Of a stretch of DNA of 64,000 nt, positions 43,667 to 52,755 are shown piece by piece. A model generated the notes under the pieces. It was not told the origin of the DNA. It worked only from the letters and a program-made list of their open reading frames with translations, and searched no databases. Both the position numbers and the translations under genes were made by a program. The stretch's first letter is position 1. Every line of letters starts with the position of its first letter. The DNA is taken from positions 1 through 64,000 of the forward strand of contig NZ_CP121663.1 in the NCBI RefSeq assembly GCF_029714285.1. Reading direction: 5' to 3'. The DNA comes from Rhizobium sp. CB3090. Lineage in GTDB: Bacteria; Pseudomonadota; Alphaproteobacteria; Rhizobiales; Rhizobiaceae.

Positions 43667-44773
43667 ATGTCTGATACGATTACGACGATCGATGCTCTCA
43701 AAGAGCATCTGTACCTAGCAATGCAATTGGAACATGCAACGATTCCGCCGTACCTGACGGCGCTTTATTCGATCAAGCCCGGCACCAATGTGGATGCCGT
43801 GCAGGTCCTTCGGGTGGTCGCGGTCGAGGAAATGCTGCATCTGACGATCGCAGCAAATCTTCTGAACGCCATCGGCGGAACCCCTGACCTTACGAGGCCG
43901 GGATTCGTGCCTTCCTATCCCGCTCATCTTCCCGATGGTGAAACGGATTTCAAAGTGAGTCTGGCGCCGTTCACCAAGGAAACGCTGGCGATCTTCAAGA
44001 AGATCGAGCGTCCTCGTCTCGCCCCCGGATCGAAGAAGCTCGTCAAGCGCCTGTACCGTGGAAGCGTAACCGTGCTTGGAACCTATCCGGGCGCTGACGA
44101 CATGCAATATTACAGCATCGGCGATTTCTACGCCGCCATCGAAGATGGATTCGATCGCCTTGAAAAGGAAGCCAAGGTTGCCGGCAAGACGATCTTCATC
44201 GGGGATCGCAAGCGCCAGGTCACATCGGAATATTACTACTCCGGCGGTGGCGAGCTCTTTCCCGTCACTGATATCGGAAGCGCAAAGAAGGCGATCCGGC
44301 TCGTCATGGAGCAGGGTGAAGGTGCCGGCGGCGGCATCTACGACCATGAGAGAGAACTCGCGCATTACTACCGCTTCGACGAGCTGGACAGAGAGCGCTA
44401 CTACCAGCCGGAGGACACGGCCGGCCATCCGACCGGCCCCACCTTCAGCGTCGACTGGCATGCTGTTTATCCGGTCAAAACCGATCTGAAACTCGGCGAC
44501 ATCGACCGTAAGAAGAGCCCGGAACTCTATGAGGCCGCGCTTTCGTTCAACCAGACGTATGCGGAGTTCCTGGGACAATTGACGCAAGCCTTCAACGGTC
44601 AGCCGCAGTTGCTGCTGCAGGCTGTGCCCAGAATGTTCGAATTCAGGAACCTGATGGGAGACCTGATCCGCAATCCCTTGCCCGACAGCGGCGGCCACTA
44701 TGCGATGGCGACCTTCGAGATTGGCGACAATCAGGTGCTGCGCACCGTGGCGATCGAGGAGGCGGGAGCATGA
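43667..44773 (+). CDS. Ferritin-like domain protein (VioB/imine-dimer-synthase-type, PF12902-like)
   Basis: 368 aa. N-terminal ferritin-like four-helix motif: AMQLEHATIPPYLTALYSI, then VEEMLHLTIAANLLNAIGGTP with the E-E-x-x-H metal residues; middle region with YSIGDFYAAIEDGFDRL. Similar domains occur in VioB/RebD-like enzymes and in uncharacterised proteins beside GMC oxidoreductases. Metal-dependent oxidation is plausible. ATGA overlap with the following small-subunit gene. Confidence 0.75.
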   Translation: MSDTITTIDALKEHLYLAMQLEHATIPPYLTALYSIKPGTNVDAVQVLRVVAVEEMLHLTIAANLLNAIGGTPDLTRPGFVPSYPAHLPDGETDFKVSLAPFTKETLAIFKKIERPRLAPGSKKLVKRLYRGSVTVLGTYPGADDMQYYSIGDFYAAIEDGFDRLEKEAKVAGKTIFIGDRKRQVTSEYYYSGGGELFPVTDIGSAKKAIRLVMEQGEGAGGGIYDHERELAHYYRFDELDRERYYQPEDTAGHPTGPTFSVDWHAVYPVKTDLKLGDIDRKKSPELYEAALSFNQTYAEFLGQLTQAFNGQPQLLLQAVPRMFEFRNLMGDLIRNPLPDSGGHYAMATFEIGDNQVLRTVAIEEAGA

Positions 44774-45312
44774 GTATCGAAGATCCGCACCGCTTTCTTG
44801 CTTTCTCGACAGAGGTGACCGCCTTTGCCACCTTCGATTTGTGGGCCACAGGCCAGGTCGAAGCCTACCTCGCGACCGTCAATAGCGCGATTGGCGGCGC
44901 TATCCTGGCTGAACTCCTTTCCACCTACGAAAAGATCTGTCTGGAGACGGAAGGCCAAGCTTTGTCCGAGCGAAAGGCACGTCTGCGCCGACAGATCTTT
45001 GGAAGCGAGAAACTTGGCCCGGTTGCCCGCAACATCATCAAGCTCTGGTACGTCGGCACTTGGTACGAACTGCCGACCGCCTGGAGCGAGGCGTTTGGTG
45101 CGAACCCCAAGGATGTGCCCTTCGTCGTTTCGGCGGCTGCCTATGCCGAAGGCCTGATGTGGAAGGCAATTGGAGCCCATCCGGCGGGCGCGAAAGCTCC
45201 TGGTTATGGTTCATGGGCGTCCCCGCCAACGATTCCGGCCTTCGCGGGCGAGCCTGCGATTGCGCAAGTCAAGGAAGTCCAAGTCAACCGCAACGAAGGA
45301 TTGGCAAGATGA
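44770..45312 (+). CDS. Small subunit of a GMC sugar dehydrogenase (FAD-SLDH type), copy 2
   Basis: 180 aa, second member of the family seen at 39382: FLAFSTEVTAFATFDLWATGQVEAYL, LGPVARNIIKLWYVGTWYELP, and AHPAGAKAPGYGSW. No signal peptide. It has a C-terminal extension of about 25 residues relative to copy 1. Not adjacent to a GMC gene but in the same transcription unit; likely partner is the 41767 subunit. ATGA overlaps on both sides. Confidence 0.82.
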   Translation: MSIEDPHRFLAFSTEVTAFATFDLWATGQVEAYLATVNSAIGGAILAELLSTYEKICLETEGQALSERKARLRRQIFGSEKLGPVARNIIKLWYVGTWYELPTAWSEAFGANPKDVPFVVSAAAYAEGLMWKAIGAHPAGAKAPGYGSWASPPTIPAFAGEPAIAQVKEVQVNRNEGLAR

Positions 45313-46247
45313 GCACCCAAACACCGCGACTCTCACCCGAAAAAGTCTGGCTCGGCATCACGCCGACGCTTTGGTGGAACGACGACTTCATCAACATCGA
45401 CATCGGCATTCCCTTCGAACAATGCATCAGTGAAATGGCGCTCGCCGGCTATGTCGGCTGCAGCATTGGCCACAAATATCCGACCGATCCCAAGGTCTTG
45501 AGAGCGGCGCTCGAGCTGCGTGGTTTGCGCGTTTCGGAACCATGGGTCAGCACCTATTTCACGATTGAAGCCATGAAAGAGCAGACAATCGCGAAAGTCC
45601 GCCAGCAACTCGCCTTTCTGGAGGAGATGGAGCGCGGTAGCACGGACCCCAGGAGAGCCGATCTTGTGGTGGCCGAGTTCGGCCATGCGGTCAATCCGCT
45701 GCCATTCGCACTGTTCCCCAATTGCCCGACGCTGACAGACGTACAGTGGATTCGCTTGGTGGACGGTCTGCATGAGATCGGCAGGATTGCCAGGGAAGAG
45801 GGTCGGCGCCTTTGCTATCATCCGCATCTCGGCACCGGCGTTATGATCGCTTCTGCTGTCGACAGGCTGATGGAAAGGACCGATCCAGATCTGATCCATC
45901 TGTTGTTGGACACCGCCCATCTTGCAGCCGCCGGCGTCGATCCGCTGGCTGTCACCAAAAAATATGCCCGCCGGATCAAGCACATCCATCTGAAGGATAT
46001 TCGAGCCGATGTCGTGAGCCGTGTCCATGAAAAAGGGCTCTCCTTCGAAGCAGCCATCGAGGCCGGCATATTCACCGTTCCCGGTGACGGCTCGATAAAA
46101 ACCTTCCCGCAAATTCTTGCGACGCTCGCCGAGGCCGATTTCGCCGGTTGGCTGGTGATCGAGGCCGAGCAGGATCCAGCCAAGGCCAATCCGCTCCAAT
46201 ACGCCAAGATGGCGCGTGCCTATCTGCACGAGACGCTTGGGTGGTAG
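45309..46247 (+). CDS. IolE-like TIM-barrel dehydratase/isomerase
   Basis: 312 aa, AP_endonuc_2 superfamily. The start LGITPTLWWNDDFINIDIG followed by FEQCISEMALAGYVGCSIGHKYP follows the myo-inosose-2 dehydratase (IolE) pattern; metal-site candidates are VAEFGHA, CYHPHLGT, LLLDTAHLAA, IKHIHLKD and VIEAEQD. IolE removes water from a keto-cyclitol; by analogy this protein could act on a keto-sugar made by the GMC dehydrogenases. Start fixed by the ATGA overlap with the small subunit. Confidence 0.82.
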   Translation: MSTQTPRLSPEKVWLGITPTLWWNDDFINIDIGIPFEQCISEMALAGYVGCSIGHKYPTDPKVLRAALELRGLRVSEPWVSTYFTIEAMKEQTIAKVRQQLAFLEEMERGSTDPRRADLVVAEFGHAVNPLPFALFPNCPTLTDVQWIRLVDGLHEIGRIAREEGRRLCYHPHLGTGVMIASAVDRLMERTDPDLIHLLLDTAHLAAAGVDPLAVTKKYARRIKHIHLKDIRADVVSRVHEKGLSFEAAIEAGIFTVPGDGSIKTFPQILATLAEADFAGWLVIEAEQDPAKANPLQYAKMARAYLHETLGW

Positions 46248-46249
46248 CG

Positions 46250-47266
46250 ATGGACAAGGGCGCAAAAAGAGAGATCCTGCTGAGCCTGTTCATGTTTACG
46301 GCGGACCTGCGGCCGAATGATCGGGCCTATACCCAAACCCTGATCGACCACATCAAAGCCCTGCTCGCTATGGGCTATGACGGTTTCGACTTGCCGATCG
46401 CCGCCCAGCAGACCGGCGACCATAAGGCCGAGATCGAAAGTTATGCCCGTTTCAGGCAGGCCTTGGACGCCGCCGGCCTGGAACCGGTACGATTCACGAC
46501 CAATGTTGGGACAACGCGGACCTTCGATCCCACCTCGCCTTTCCGGGAGCAGAGGGAAGGCGCATTGGCCTATTTGAAGTCCCGCGTCGATATTACGTCG
46601 ATCCTTGGCGGCAAGACTGTCATGGCGGGTCCGATCGTTTTCCCATATGGCGTCTTCCCGACCCTAGATTCCGGCACGCCGCTGTGGAGCGATGCGCTGC
46701 AGGATTGGCTTGAATCTCGCTATGAGCTCGCGCGCCCGATCATCGAGGAGCTCGCCAACTATGCAGAGAAGAAGGCCGTCAAGCTCGCGATCGAGCCGGT
46801 GGACCATTGGGAAACACCGGCACCGAACATGGTCTCGGATGTGCTGGGTTTCCTGGAAGGGGTAGCCAGTTCCCAGGCGGGCTTGACCATCGATAGCGCC
46901 CATGTGCTGCTTGGAAGCAGCGGGCCTGCAGCTTTCCAGGCCGACCTGCGCGCCACCGTGGCGCAGCGACGTTTGAACTACATACATATTTCTGCGCCAG
47001 ATCGAGGGGCGTTGAAGGATAGCTGGATTCCCTGGGAAAGCTTTCTTACGCCGATCCTGCCGGTCTATGACGGCCCATTCCTGATCGAGGTATTCAACGC
47101 GGTCCCGGCTTTTCTCAGCGGCCTGCATCTGACCCGTCGCAAATTCTGGATTCCTGGCGAAGACCAGCCTGTGGCAGGCGTGTCCAGCGCCTACGACGTC
47201 GCCCGCGATGGTTTGGAAACCGTCCGGGAGGAATTCGCCAAGCTTGAATATCTTTCGGCGCTTTAA
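46250..47266 (+). CDS. TIM-barrel sugar isomerase/epimerase-like protein
   Basis: 338 aa, xylose-isomerase-like family. Metal-site candidates sit in YDGFDLPIAAQQ, KLAIEPVDHWETPAPN, LTIDSAHVLLG, LNYIHISAPDRG and FLIEVFNA. Starts two bases after the IolE-like gene stop. Such proteins beside sugar dehydrogenases often act on 3-keto-glycosides (C-O cleavage or epimerisation), but specificity cannot be deduced. Confidence 0.82.
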   Translation: MDKGAKREILLSLFMFTADLRPNDRAYTQTLIDHIKALLAMGYDGFDLPIAAQQTGDHKAEIESYARFRQALDAAGLEPVRFTTNVGTTRTFDPTSPFREQREGALAYLKSRVDITSILGGKTVMAGPIVFPYGVFPTLDSGTPLWSDALQDWLESRYELARPIIEELANYAEKKAVKLAIEPVDHWETPAPNMVSDVLGFLEGVASSQAGLTIDSAHVLLGSSGPAAFQADLRATVAQRRLNYIHISAPDRGALKDSWIPWESFLTPILPVYDGPFLIEVFNAVPAFLSGLHLTRRKFWIPGEDQPVAGVSSAYDVARDGLETVREEFAKLEYLSAL

Positions 47267-47314
47267 CCCGGCCGGCTAAATCGGCCACGGCCACACAAAG
47301 GACAGGTGACGACG

Positions 47315-48244
47315 ATGAACGACATACAGCCTTCCGGACTTCACACGAGGGGCCTGACCACGTTGCGGCGCGCAGCAACCTCGCAGCAGGTCACCGCCGA
47401 TCGGCTCGGAGCCCTGGCGGATCTTCCGGGCTTTTGGGAAGGGACGGGTTTCAGCCTTATTGCGCGTCCTGATTATTCCGGTCGCAGCGAAAACGGCATC
47501 TTCCTGCAACTCAATCTATTGCATGAAACGATCGAATTCACTTCGATCGGCTCTCCGGTCTTCAATCGCGGCAGCGAACAGGGCGATATCGCTATTTATG
47601 GCGTCACCTATCTGCATCGCGTCACGGACGGCACCAATGGCGGCGCGTTGCATATCGAACCAGGCATGTGGTTGAACATCCCGGCGACTACCGCGCCGAA
47701 GGCCGATGCCAGCATCGCGCGGTTGGGTACGATTCCACACGGCAACGCCTTCTGTACGGTTGGTTTCGTGCAGCATGCCGAGTTCGACAAGGTGCCGGAC
47801 ATTCCGCCGGCCAATACGATACCCTTCGTTATAGGCGGCGAGCCGCCGGCGTCCGGCAGCCGGAATCCATATCCCCAATATGACCTTGCCATTCCGAGCA
47901 GTTTTCGAACAAGTCCGGTCCCCCCAGGCGTCACACAGGCGATGATCGATGATCCCAATCAGGTGCTGCGGGATACCCTGAACCATCAGGTCTTCGAGCA
48001 GGGTCAGACCCTCAAGCAGATTACACGGTTGATAACCTCGACGGCCGGCGGCATTGCAAATATTCCATTCATCACCACCAATGCCAATACGCTCGACCTC
48101 GATTCCGTCTTCGCCATCGAAACCGTCGTCGACAATCTGGGTAACGAGTTCATGCAATTGCAATACTCGCAAACCGGTTTGCTGAATTTCAAAGGCAAGA
48201 GCTTTCCGCATGTGACGGTCGGAACATTGATCAAGGCATTTTAG
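47315..48244 (+). CDS. Nitrobindin/THAP4-like heme-binding protein
   Basis: 309 aa. LPGFWEGTGFSLIARPDYS near residues 33-51 is the FWxGxGF mark of the nitrobindin-type beta-barrel, and the middle (GALHIEPGMWLNIPAT) contains a possible heme-pocket His. Bacterial proteins of this type are annotated as heme-binding. No signal peptide. Start is ATG 47315 or GTG 47306 (GGACAGG precedes both). Last gene of the block; may protect the flavoenzymes from peroxide or NO, or act in redox transfer. Convergent with the iron importer operon. Confidence 0.75.
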   Translation: MNDIQPSGLHTRGLTTLRRAATSQQVTADRLGALADLPGFWEGTGFSLIARPDYSGRSENGIFLQLNLLHETIEFTSIGSPVFNRGSEQGDIAIYGVTYLHRVTDGTNGGALHIEPGMWLNIPATTAPKADASIARLGTIPHGNAFCTVGFVQHAEFDKVPDIPPANTIPFVIGGEPPASGSRNPYPQYDLAIPSSFRTSPVPPGVTQAMIDDPNQVLRDTLNHQVFEQGQTLKQITRLITSTAGGIANIPFITTNANTLDLDSVFAIETVVDNLGNEFMQLQYSQTGLLNFKGKSFPHVTVGTLIKAF

Positions 48245-48277
48245 GCTGGTTTGGTGGATGGCGCTCGGAGGCTGCCC

Positions 48278-49039
48278 TCAGCGAAGATAATGGATATGCG
48301 GCCGCAAGTGATGCGGCGATGTCTCCACGCGAGCTTCGACCGAAAAGACGTTTCTCAGAAGCTCTTCGGTCAACACCACCTCTGGCGAACCCGAAGCGAC
48401 GATCCTGCCTTGCTGCATGATGATCAGTTGGTCGCAGAACATGGCCGCGTGGTTCAGATCATGCAAAGCGATGATGCTGGTAACGGGAAGGTCGCCGACG
48501 AGCCGCATCAGGCTGATTTGATACTGGATATCGAGATGATTAGTCGGTTCGTCGAGGATCAGTTCCTGCGGGGATTGCGCCAGGGCTCTCGCCAGGTGCG
48601 TGCGCTGCTTTTCGCCACCCGATAGGCTCTGCCAGCGATCATTGCGTTTCTCCGTCATACCAGCCCGTTCCAGCGCGCCTTCGACGGCCTCTTCGTCGGC
48701 CGCGGTCCAGCCCGAAAACATCGACAGATGCGGAAACCGGCCGAGCTTTACGACGTCGATGACCCGCAGATTGGCATTGGTCGTGGCATGCTGTTCGACG
48801 AAGGCGACGCGCTGAGCGACTGAGCGTCGGCTAATGGTCTTGATGTCCCTTTGGTCGAGCGTAATGCGTCCGGCATGCGGTCGCTTCAGACCGGCGAGAA
48901 GACGAAGGAGCGAGGTTTTGCCGGAGCCATTGGGGCCGAGCAGGCCGAGCATCTTGCCGGGTTGCGCCTCAAATGAGACGCCGTCAAGAACGGTCTTCCT
49001 ACCAATTCTCCAGACGAGGTTATCTGCCTTGATGGTCAT
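48278..49039 (-). CDS. FecE/BtuD-type ABC transporter ATP-binding protein
   Basis: 253 aa: Walker A GPNGSGKTS (about residues 35-43), signature LSGGEKQRTHLARAL, Walker B LILDEPTNHLD, switch His in ALHDLNHAA. Typical of siderophore, heme or vitamin B12 importers. Last of three genes; ATGA overlap with the permease fixes the start at 49039. Confidence 0.92.
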   Translation of the reverse strand: MTIKADNLVWRIGRKTVLDGVSFEAQPGKMLGLLGPNGSGKTSLLRLLAGLKRPHAGRITLDQRDIKTISRRSVAQRVAFVEQHATTNANLRVIDVVKLGRFPHLSMFSGWTAADEEAVEGALERAGMTEKRNDRWQSLSGGEKQRTHLARALAQSPQELILDEPTNHLDIQYQISLMRLVGDLPVTSIIALHDLNHAAMFCDQLIIMQQGRIVASGSPEVVLTEELLRNVFSVEARVETSPHHLRPHIHYLR

Positions 49040-50076
49040 GACGCACGCTGGAACCGGTAGAGAATGATCGAGAAGATGGGCACGCCCACCAGCGCCGTAA
49101 CGACGCCGATCGGCAGGACCTGATGCGGAACGAGGACACGCGATGCAATGTCTGCCAGCACCATGAGGATCGCGCCCGCCACGGCGCAGGTCGGAAGCAG
49201 GCGGATATGCAGCGGCCCGACGAGAAAGCGCGCCGCGTGCGGCACAACGAGGCCGAAGAAGCCGATCGAGCCTACTATGCTGACGATCGTTGCCGTCATC
49301 ATTGCCGTCAGAACGAAAAGTGCGATCCGCGCCCTGCCAACATTGACGCCAAGTGAGGATGCCGCCTCGTCGCCGAAGGCAAAGGCATCCAACACGCGGG
49401 CATAAAACAGGCAGGCGACGAGTCCGAAGCCGACCACAATCGAGACCAGCATGAATTCGGGCCACCGCACGCCGCCGAAACTGCCGAGCAGCCAGAACAT
49501 CACATCGCGGGCTTGCTGCGCATTGCCCGACGTCGTCACGATATAGGAGGTCGCGGCATTGAAGAGCTGCGATGCGGCGACACCGGCGAGAATGGTGCGG
49601 TCGGCCCCGCCGCGTGTGCCATTCGATAGCAATGCCACCAGGAGAAAGGCCGCGAAGGCGCCGGCAAAAGCCCCGGCAGACAGGGATACTGCGCCGGCAC
49701 CGACCCCGAGGATGACAATCGCAACGGCGCCGGTGGAGGCGCCGGCCGAGATGCCGAGAACATAGGGTTCGGCAAGCGGGTTGCGCAGCAGCGACTGCAT
49801 GATCGCTCCCGAGAGCGCGAGGCCTGCGCCGCAGAAGACCGCCACCAGTGCCCGGCTGAGACGGTAGTCCCAGATGACAGCCTCATGGATCTTGTTGAGC
49901 TCCACCGCCGTCCATCCCATTCGATTGGTTACGGCCGAGAAGGTGGTGACGAGCGGGATCGGCAGATCGCCGATCCCGACGCTGATCCCAACGACGAGGC
50001 CGATGGCGGCGAATGAAACCAGCAGCAGAAGGCCGAAGGCAAGAACCCGCTGAAGAGGGCGACGCGTATCGGTCAC
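49036..50076 (-). CDS. FecCD-family ABC transporter permease
   Basis: 346 aa with nine to ten hydrophobic helices. Family marks: YRLSRALVAVFCGAGLALSGAIMQ, NPLAEPYVLGISAGASTGA and GSIGFFGLVVPHAARF. Inner-membrane channel for an iron-siderophore, heme or cobalamin importer. GTG start at 50076 overlapping the binding-protein stop as GTGA. Confidence 0.92.
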   Translation of the reverse strand: MTDTRRPLQRVLAFGLLLLVSFAAIGLVVGISVGIGDLPIPLVTTFSAVTNRMGWTAVELNKIHEAVIWDYRLSRALVAVFCGAGLALSGAIMQSLLRNPLAEPYVLGISAGASTGAVAIVILGVGAGAVSLSAGAFAGAFAAFLLVALLSNGTRGGADRTILAGVAASQLFNAATSYIVTTSGNAQQARDVMFWLLGSFGGVRWPEFMLVSIVVGFGLVACLFYARVLDAFAFGDEAASSLGVNVGRARIALFVLTAMMTATIVSIVGSIGFFGLVVPHAARFLVGPLHIRLLPTCAVAGAILMVLADIASRVLVPHQVLPIGVVTALVGVPIFSIILYRFQRAS

Positions 50077-51095
50077 TTCAGAAGACCAAGCGCCTTCAAC
50101 TGCTCCGCCACCTGTTCGGCACCATAGACCGTCCGAACGGTGGGGTTCATGGCTTGGCCGTCCATGACCACGATCGCCTTGTTCTTGACAGCCGAGATTT
50201 GGCTGACCGCCGGGTCGGTGGTCAAGAAGTTGATCTTGGCGTCAGCCTTGTCGAGTTCCCAACGGTTGCGGTCGAGATTGGCAACGACGATGACGTCCGG
50301 GTTGGCAGCGATGATGCTTTCCCATCCAAGCGTCGGCCATTCCGCCTCTGCCGTCACCGCGTTATGCCCGCCGAGCAGGTCGGCGATAAAGCCGGAAGCG
50401 GCATTCTTGCCGCCGAGATAGGCGTCGGCCGACGGGCTGGGGCTCGAGAACCAGAAGACGTAGGAGAGGTTCTTGCCGTCTTTCGAAACGCTGGAGCGAA
50501 GTGCTGCCTCACGCGCCTTGAAATCGGCAATCAGCGCCTGGCCGCGATCGGCGACGTCGAAGATTTGCGACAGCTCGTCGATTTCCCTGTAGAGAAGGTC
50601 CGTGTTCCATAGCTGAGCACGGCTGCCATATTGGTCCTTGACCTCTTTGGTGCTGAGGCAGGTGCTGGGGGAGAGATAGGTCGGGATGCCGACCTTGTCA
50701 TAATCCTCGCGCTTGGCGACTTTGCTGCTCGGCCCCATCAGGCTCGGCAAAGCCGCCGCCACGAAATCGGGATTTTCCGCAAGGATGGATTCGAAGGTCG
50801 GGAATTCGACTGTCAGCAGTTTCACCTTGTCATTGGCTTCGGCAAGCTGCGGCAATACCTTGCTCGGCCAGAAGGCAGTGCCGACCATCTTATCCTGAAG
50901 GCCCAACAGCAGCAGGATCTCCGCGCTGTTCTGGCCAAGGCCGATCGCCCGTTCAGGCGCCTTCTGGAAGGTCACCTGCACGCCGCAATTCTCGATCGTC
51001 AGCGGAAATTTCGTTGCGGCAAATGCCGAGGATCCGGTGGAGCTGAGCGCGGCGCAGAGGCCGGAAATGGCGAAAAATGATTTCAATAGGGTCAC
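50073..51095 (-). CDS. Iron/siderophore-type ABC transporter binding protein
   Basis: 340 aa. Signal peptide MTLLKSFFAISGLCAALSS..., cut near AFAAT. Mature part of the FecB/BtuF cluster A2 type: FPLTIENCGVQVTFQKAPERAIGLGQNSAEILLLLGL and GWESIIAANPDVIVVA. First gene of the three-gene importer, with a GTG start. No TonB-dependent receptor lies nearby. Confidence 0.9.
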   Translation of the reverse strand: MTLLKSFFAISGLCAALSSTGSSAFAATKFPLTIENCGVQVTFQKAPERAIGLGQNSAEILLLLGLQDKMVGTAFWPSKVLPQLAEANDKVKLLTVEFPTFESILAENPDFVAAALPSLMGPSSKVAKREDYDKVGIPTYLSPSTCLSTKEVKDQYGSRAQLWNTDLLYREIDELSQIFDVADRGQALIADFKAREAALRSSVSKDGKNLSYVFWFSSPSPSADAYLGGKNAASGFIADLLGGHNAVTAEAEWPTLGWESIIAANPDVIVVANLDRNRWELDKADAKINFLTTDPAVSQISAVKNKAIVVMDGQAMNPTVRTVYGAEQVAEQLKALGLLK

Positions 51096-51525
51096 AAGAA
51101 AGATCCTGATTGTTCTATGGCCCGAGGGGCTGGGTGCAATTGCCGGCGGTATAACCTCTGAGCGGCATCAAAAACAAGACTTTCCTAATCATATTTTATT
51201 AGGCGTGAGAATATCACCACTTCGTCGTCCGGTTCGTTTGGGGACAGATCGCTGTCACCATTCGGCCATGCTGTCGAAGCCGCAATCTGCAAGGCCGGCG
51301 TAGCAAAGCTGACCAGCGCAATCGCTATGGGAAGAGTTTAGTTTTCTAGCAGCGATCAATGGCGTTGAGTCTTTCTCGCAACACCCGCTCGACAATTCGC
51401 AATTCGAAGGGTTTCGGCTGGATTCCGGCGATTCAGTCGAGGTATTCGTCGGATCAAGAGGCGATTCGCAAAGGCAGGACAACGGCTGAAGGCATCCGCC
51501 CGTATCTCCTTAAGACAGGATAGTC
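51096..51525. other. Intergenic region upstream of the iron importer operon
   Basis: About 430 bases without a supportable gene. It holds the palindrome at 51184-51203 and the promoter of the leftward importer operon. Confidence 0.45.
51184..51203. promoter_or_regulatory. Inverted repeat CCTAAT-N8-ATTAGG before the iron importer
   Basis: Perfect 6-base arms, AT-rich centre (CATATTTT), 89 bases upstream of the binding-protein start codon. Position suits an iron-responsive operator (Irr, RirA or Fur class in rhizobia), but the sequence does not clearly match any of those that I can recall. Confidence 0.4.
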
Positions 51526-51771
51526 ATGAACGCGGACATGATAGCCGCATGGGCGGCGCAGAATGGATTCCATTCACTCGATTCGTCGAATTTTCGGCGG
51601 CAAGACGATGCGCGCACGATCACGATCGAGATAAAGAGAATGTCGGTCGTGCTGATCGACGAGAGACCAGGATCGCGGCCGCGCCTCGTCTCGCGACTGT
51701 TCAAAGATATGCGCACTGCAATCGAGAGCGGCCGGTTCGAAGGACTTCTGCCGGTCGGCCACCTGCCATAG
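51526..51771 (+). CDS. Small hypothetical protein
   Basis: 81 aa (MNADMIAAWAAQNGFHSLDSSNFRRQDD...), no signal peptide or membrane segment, ending in a compact FEGLLPVGHLP. ACAGGATAGTC before ATG 51526 is a fair ribosome binding site and codon usage matches coding DNA. I do not recognise the family. Confidence 0.55.
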   Translation: MNADMIAAWAAQNGFHSLDSSNFRRQDDARTITIEIKRMSVVLIDERPGSRPRLVSRLFKDMRTAIESGRFEGLLPVGHLP

Positions 51772-51990
51772 GCCTCTGCACGGAGTTTGAATAAGGCAAT
51801 TCGGCGCTTCATCCCTATGGATTTGACAGGTTGCGCCCTCTGAGAGCCGTATGATCCTCCTTGCGGCGGTCGACCTCGCGCCATTGCTGCGCTCGCCGTC
51901 GAAGCGTCGAAATTGAACGGGCTCCATCATTCTTTGTTATCGGTTTCCTCATAACATGTTTACAACTAGGGTCGTGGGGTAGGGGAACAG

Positions 51991-52746
51991 ATGATCGCTC
52001 GGCTGGTATTTATTGCCATATTCTTTGCTAGCTCGCTTGGCCTGGCAACCGCAGGCGATCAGCTTCGCATCGCCACTGAAGGCGCATACCCGCCCTTCAA
52101 TTTCAAGGACACGGCCGGGCAACTCGCCGGATTCGATGTCGACATCGCCAAAGCTCTCTGTCAGCAGATGCAAACCGAATGTTCGCTCGTCGCTGTGCCC
52201 TGGACGGAGATCATTCAGGGTTTGGCGGACGATAAGTATGATCTCATCGTCGCCAGCATGGCCTTTACAGAAGAGCGAGCCCAGAAAATGGAGTTTTCTG
52301 CGCCGTATTATCGCTCTCATTCGGTATTGATAGGCGACTCGGAAAAATTCCAGGACAGTGCGCCGGCAGCACTCGCAGGCGTTCGCATTGCGGCGGCAAC
52401 GGGAACCATTCAGGCGGAATATTTGCAGAAGGCCTATGGCGCAAGCAAGCTTGAGTTGACGAAAGACCAGCCTGCCGCGCAACGCTTGCTTCTGGACAAT
52501 CAGGCAGACCTTTTGATCGGCGATGCCATCGAGCTTCTGAGCTTCCTGCAGACGCCCGAAGGTGCGCGCTTTGGTTATGTGGGAGATCCGATCTCCACCG
52601 ACTTTCTTCAGAGCTCGGCGCATATCACCGCGAAAAAGGGCAATGTCGAACTCATTCAGAAGGTGAACGACTCTCTGAAGCAGATAAAGCTCAATGGCGT
52701 CTATGACCGCATCAACGATGCCTACTTCCCCTTCAGCATCTATTGA
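51991..52746 (+). CDS. Periplasmic amino-acid-type binding protein (SBP_bac_3)
   Basis: 251 aa. Signal peptide MIARLVFIAIFFASSLGLATAG; the mature part has the SBP_bac_3 pattern LRIATEGAYPPFNFKD, GFDVDIAKALC, YDLIVASMAFTEERAQKMEFSAPYY. Resembles lysine/arginine/ornithine-binding proteins. AGGGGAACAG precedes ATG 51991. No permease or ATPase follows; instead the next gene, 9 bases later, is a membrane diguanylate cyclase, so it probably works as a ligand-binding sensor partner rather than in transport. Confidence 0.88.
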   Translation: MIARLVFIAIFFASSLGLATAGDQLRIATEGAYPPFNFKDTAGQLAGFDVDIAKALCQQMQTECSLVAVPWTEIIQGLADDKYDLIVASMAFTEERAQKMEFSAPYYRSHSVLIGDSEKFQDSAPAALAGVRIAAATGTIQAEYLQKAYGASKLELTKDQPAAQRLLLDNQADLLIGDAIELLSFLQTPEGARFGYVGDPISTDFLQSSAHITAKKGNVELIQKVNDSLKQIKLNGVYDRINDAYFPFSIY

Positions 52747-52755
52747 GCCACGGGT

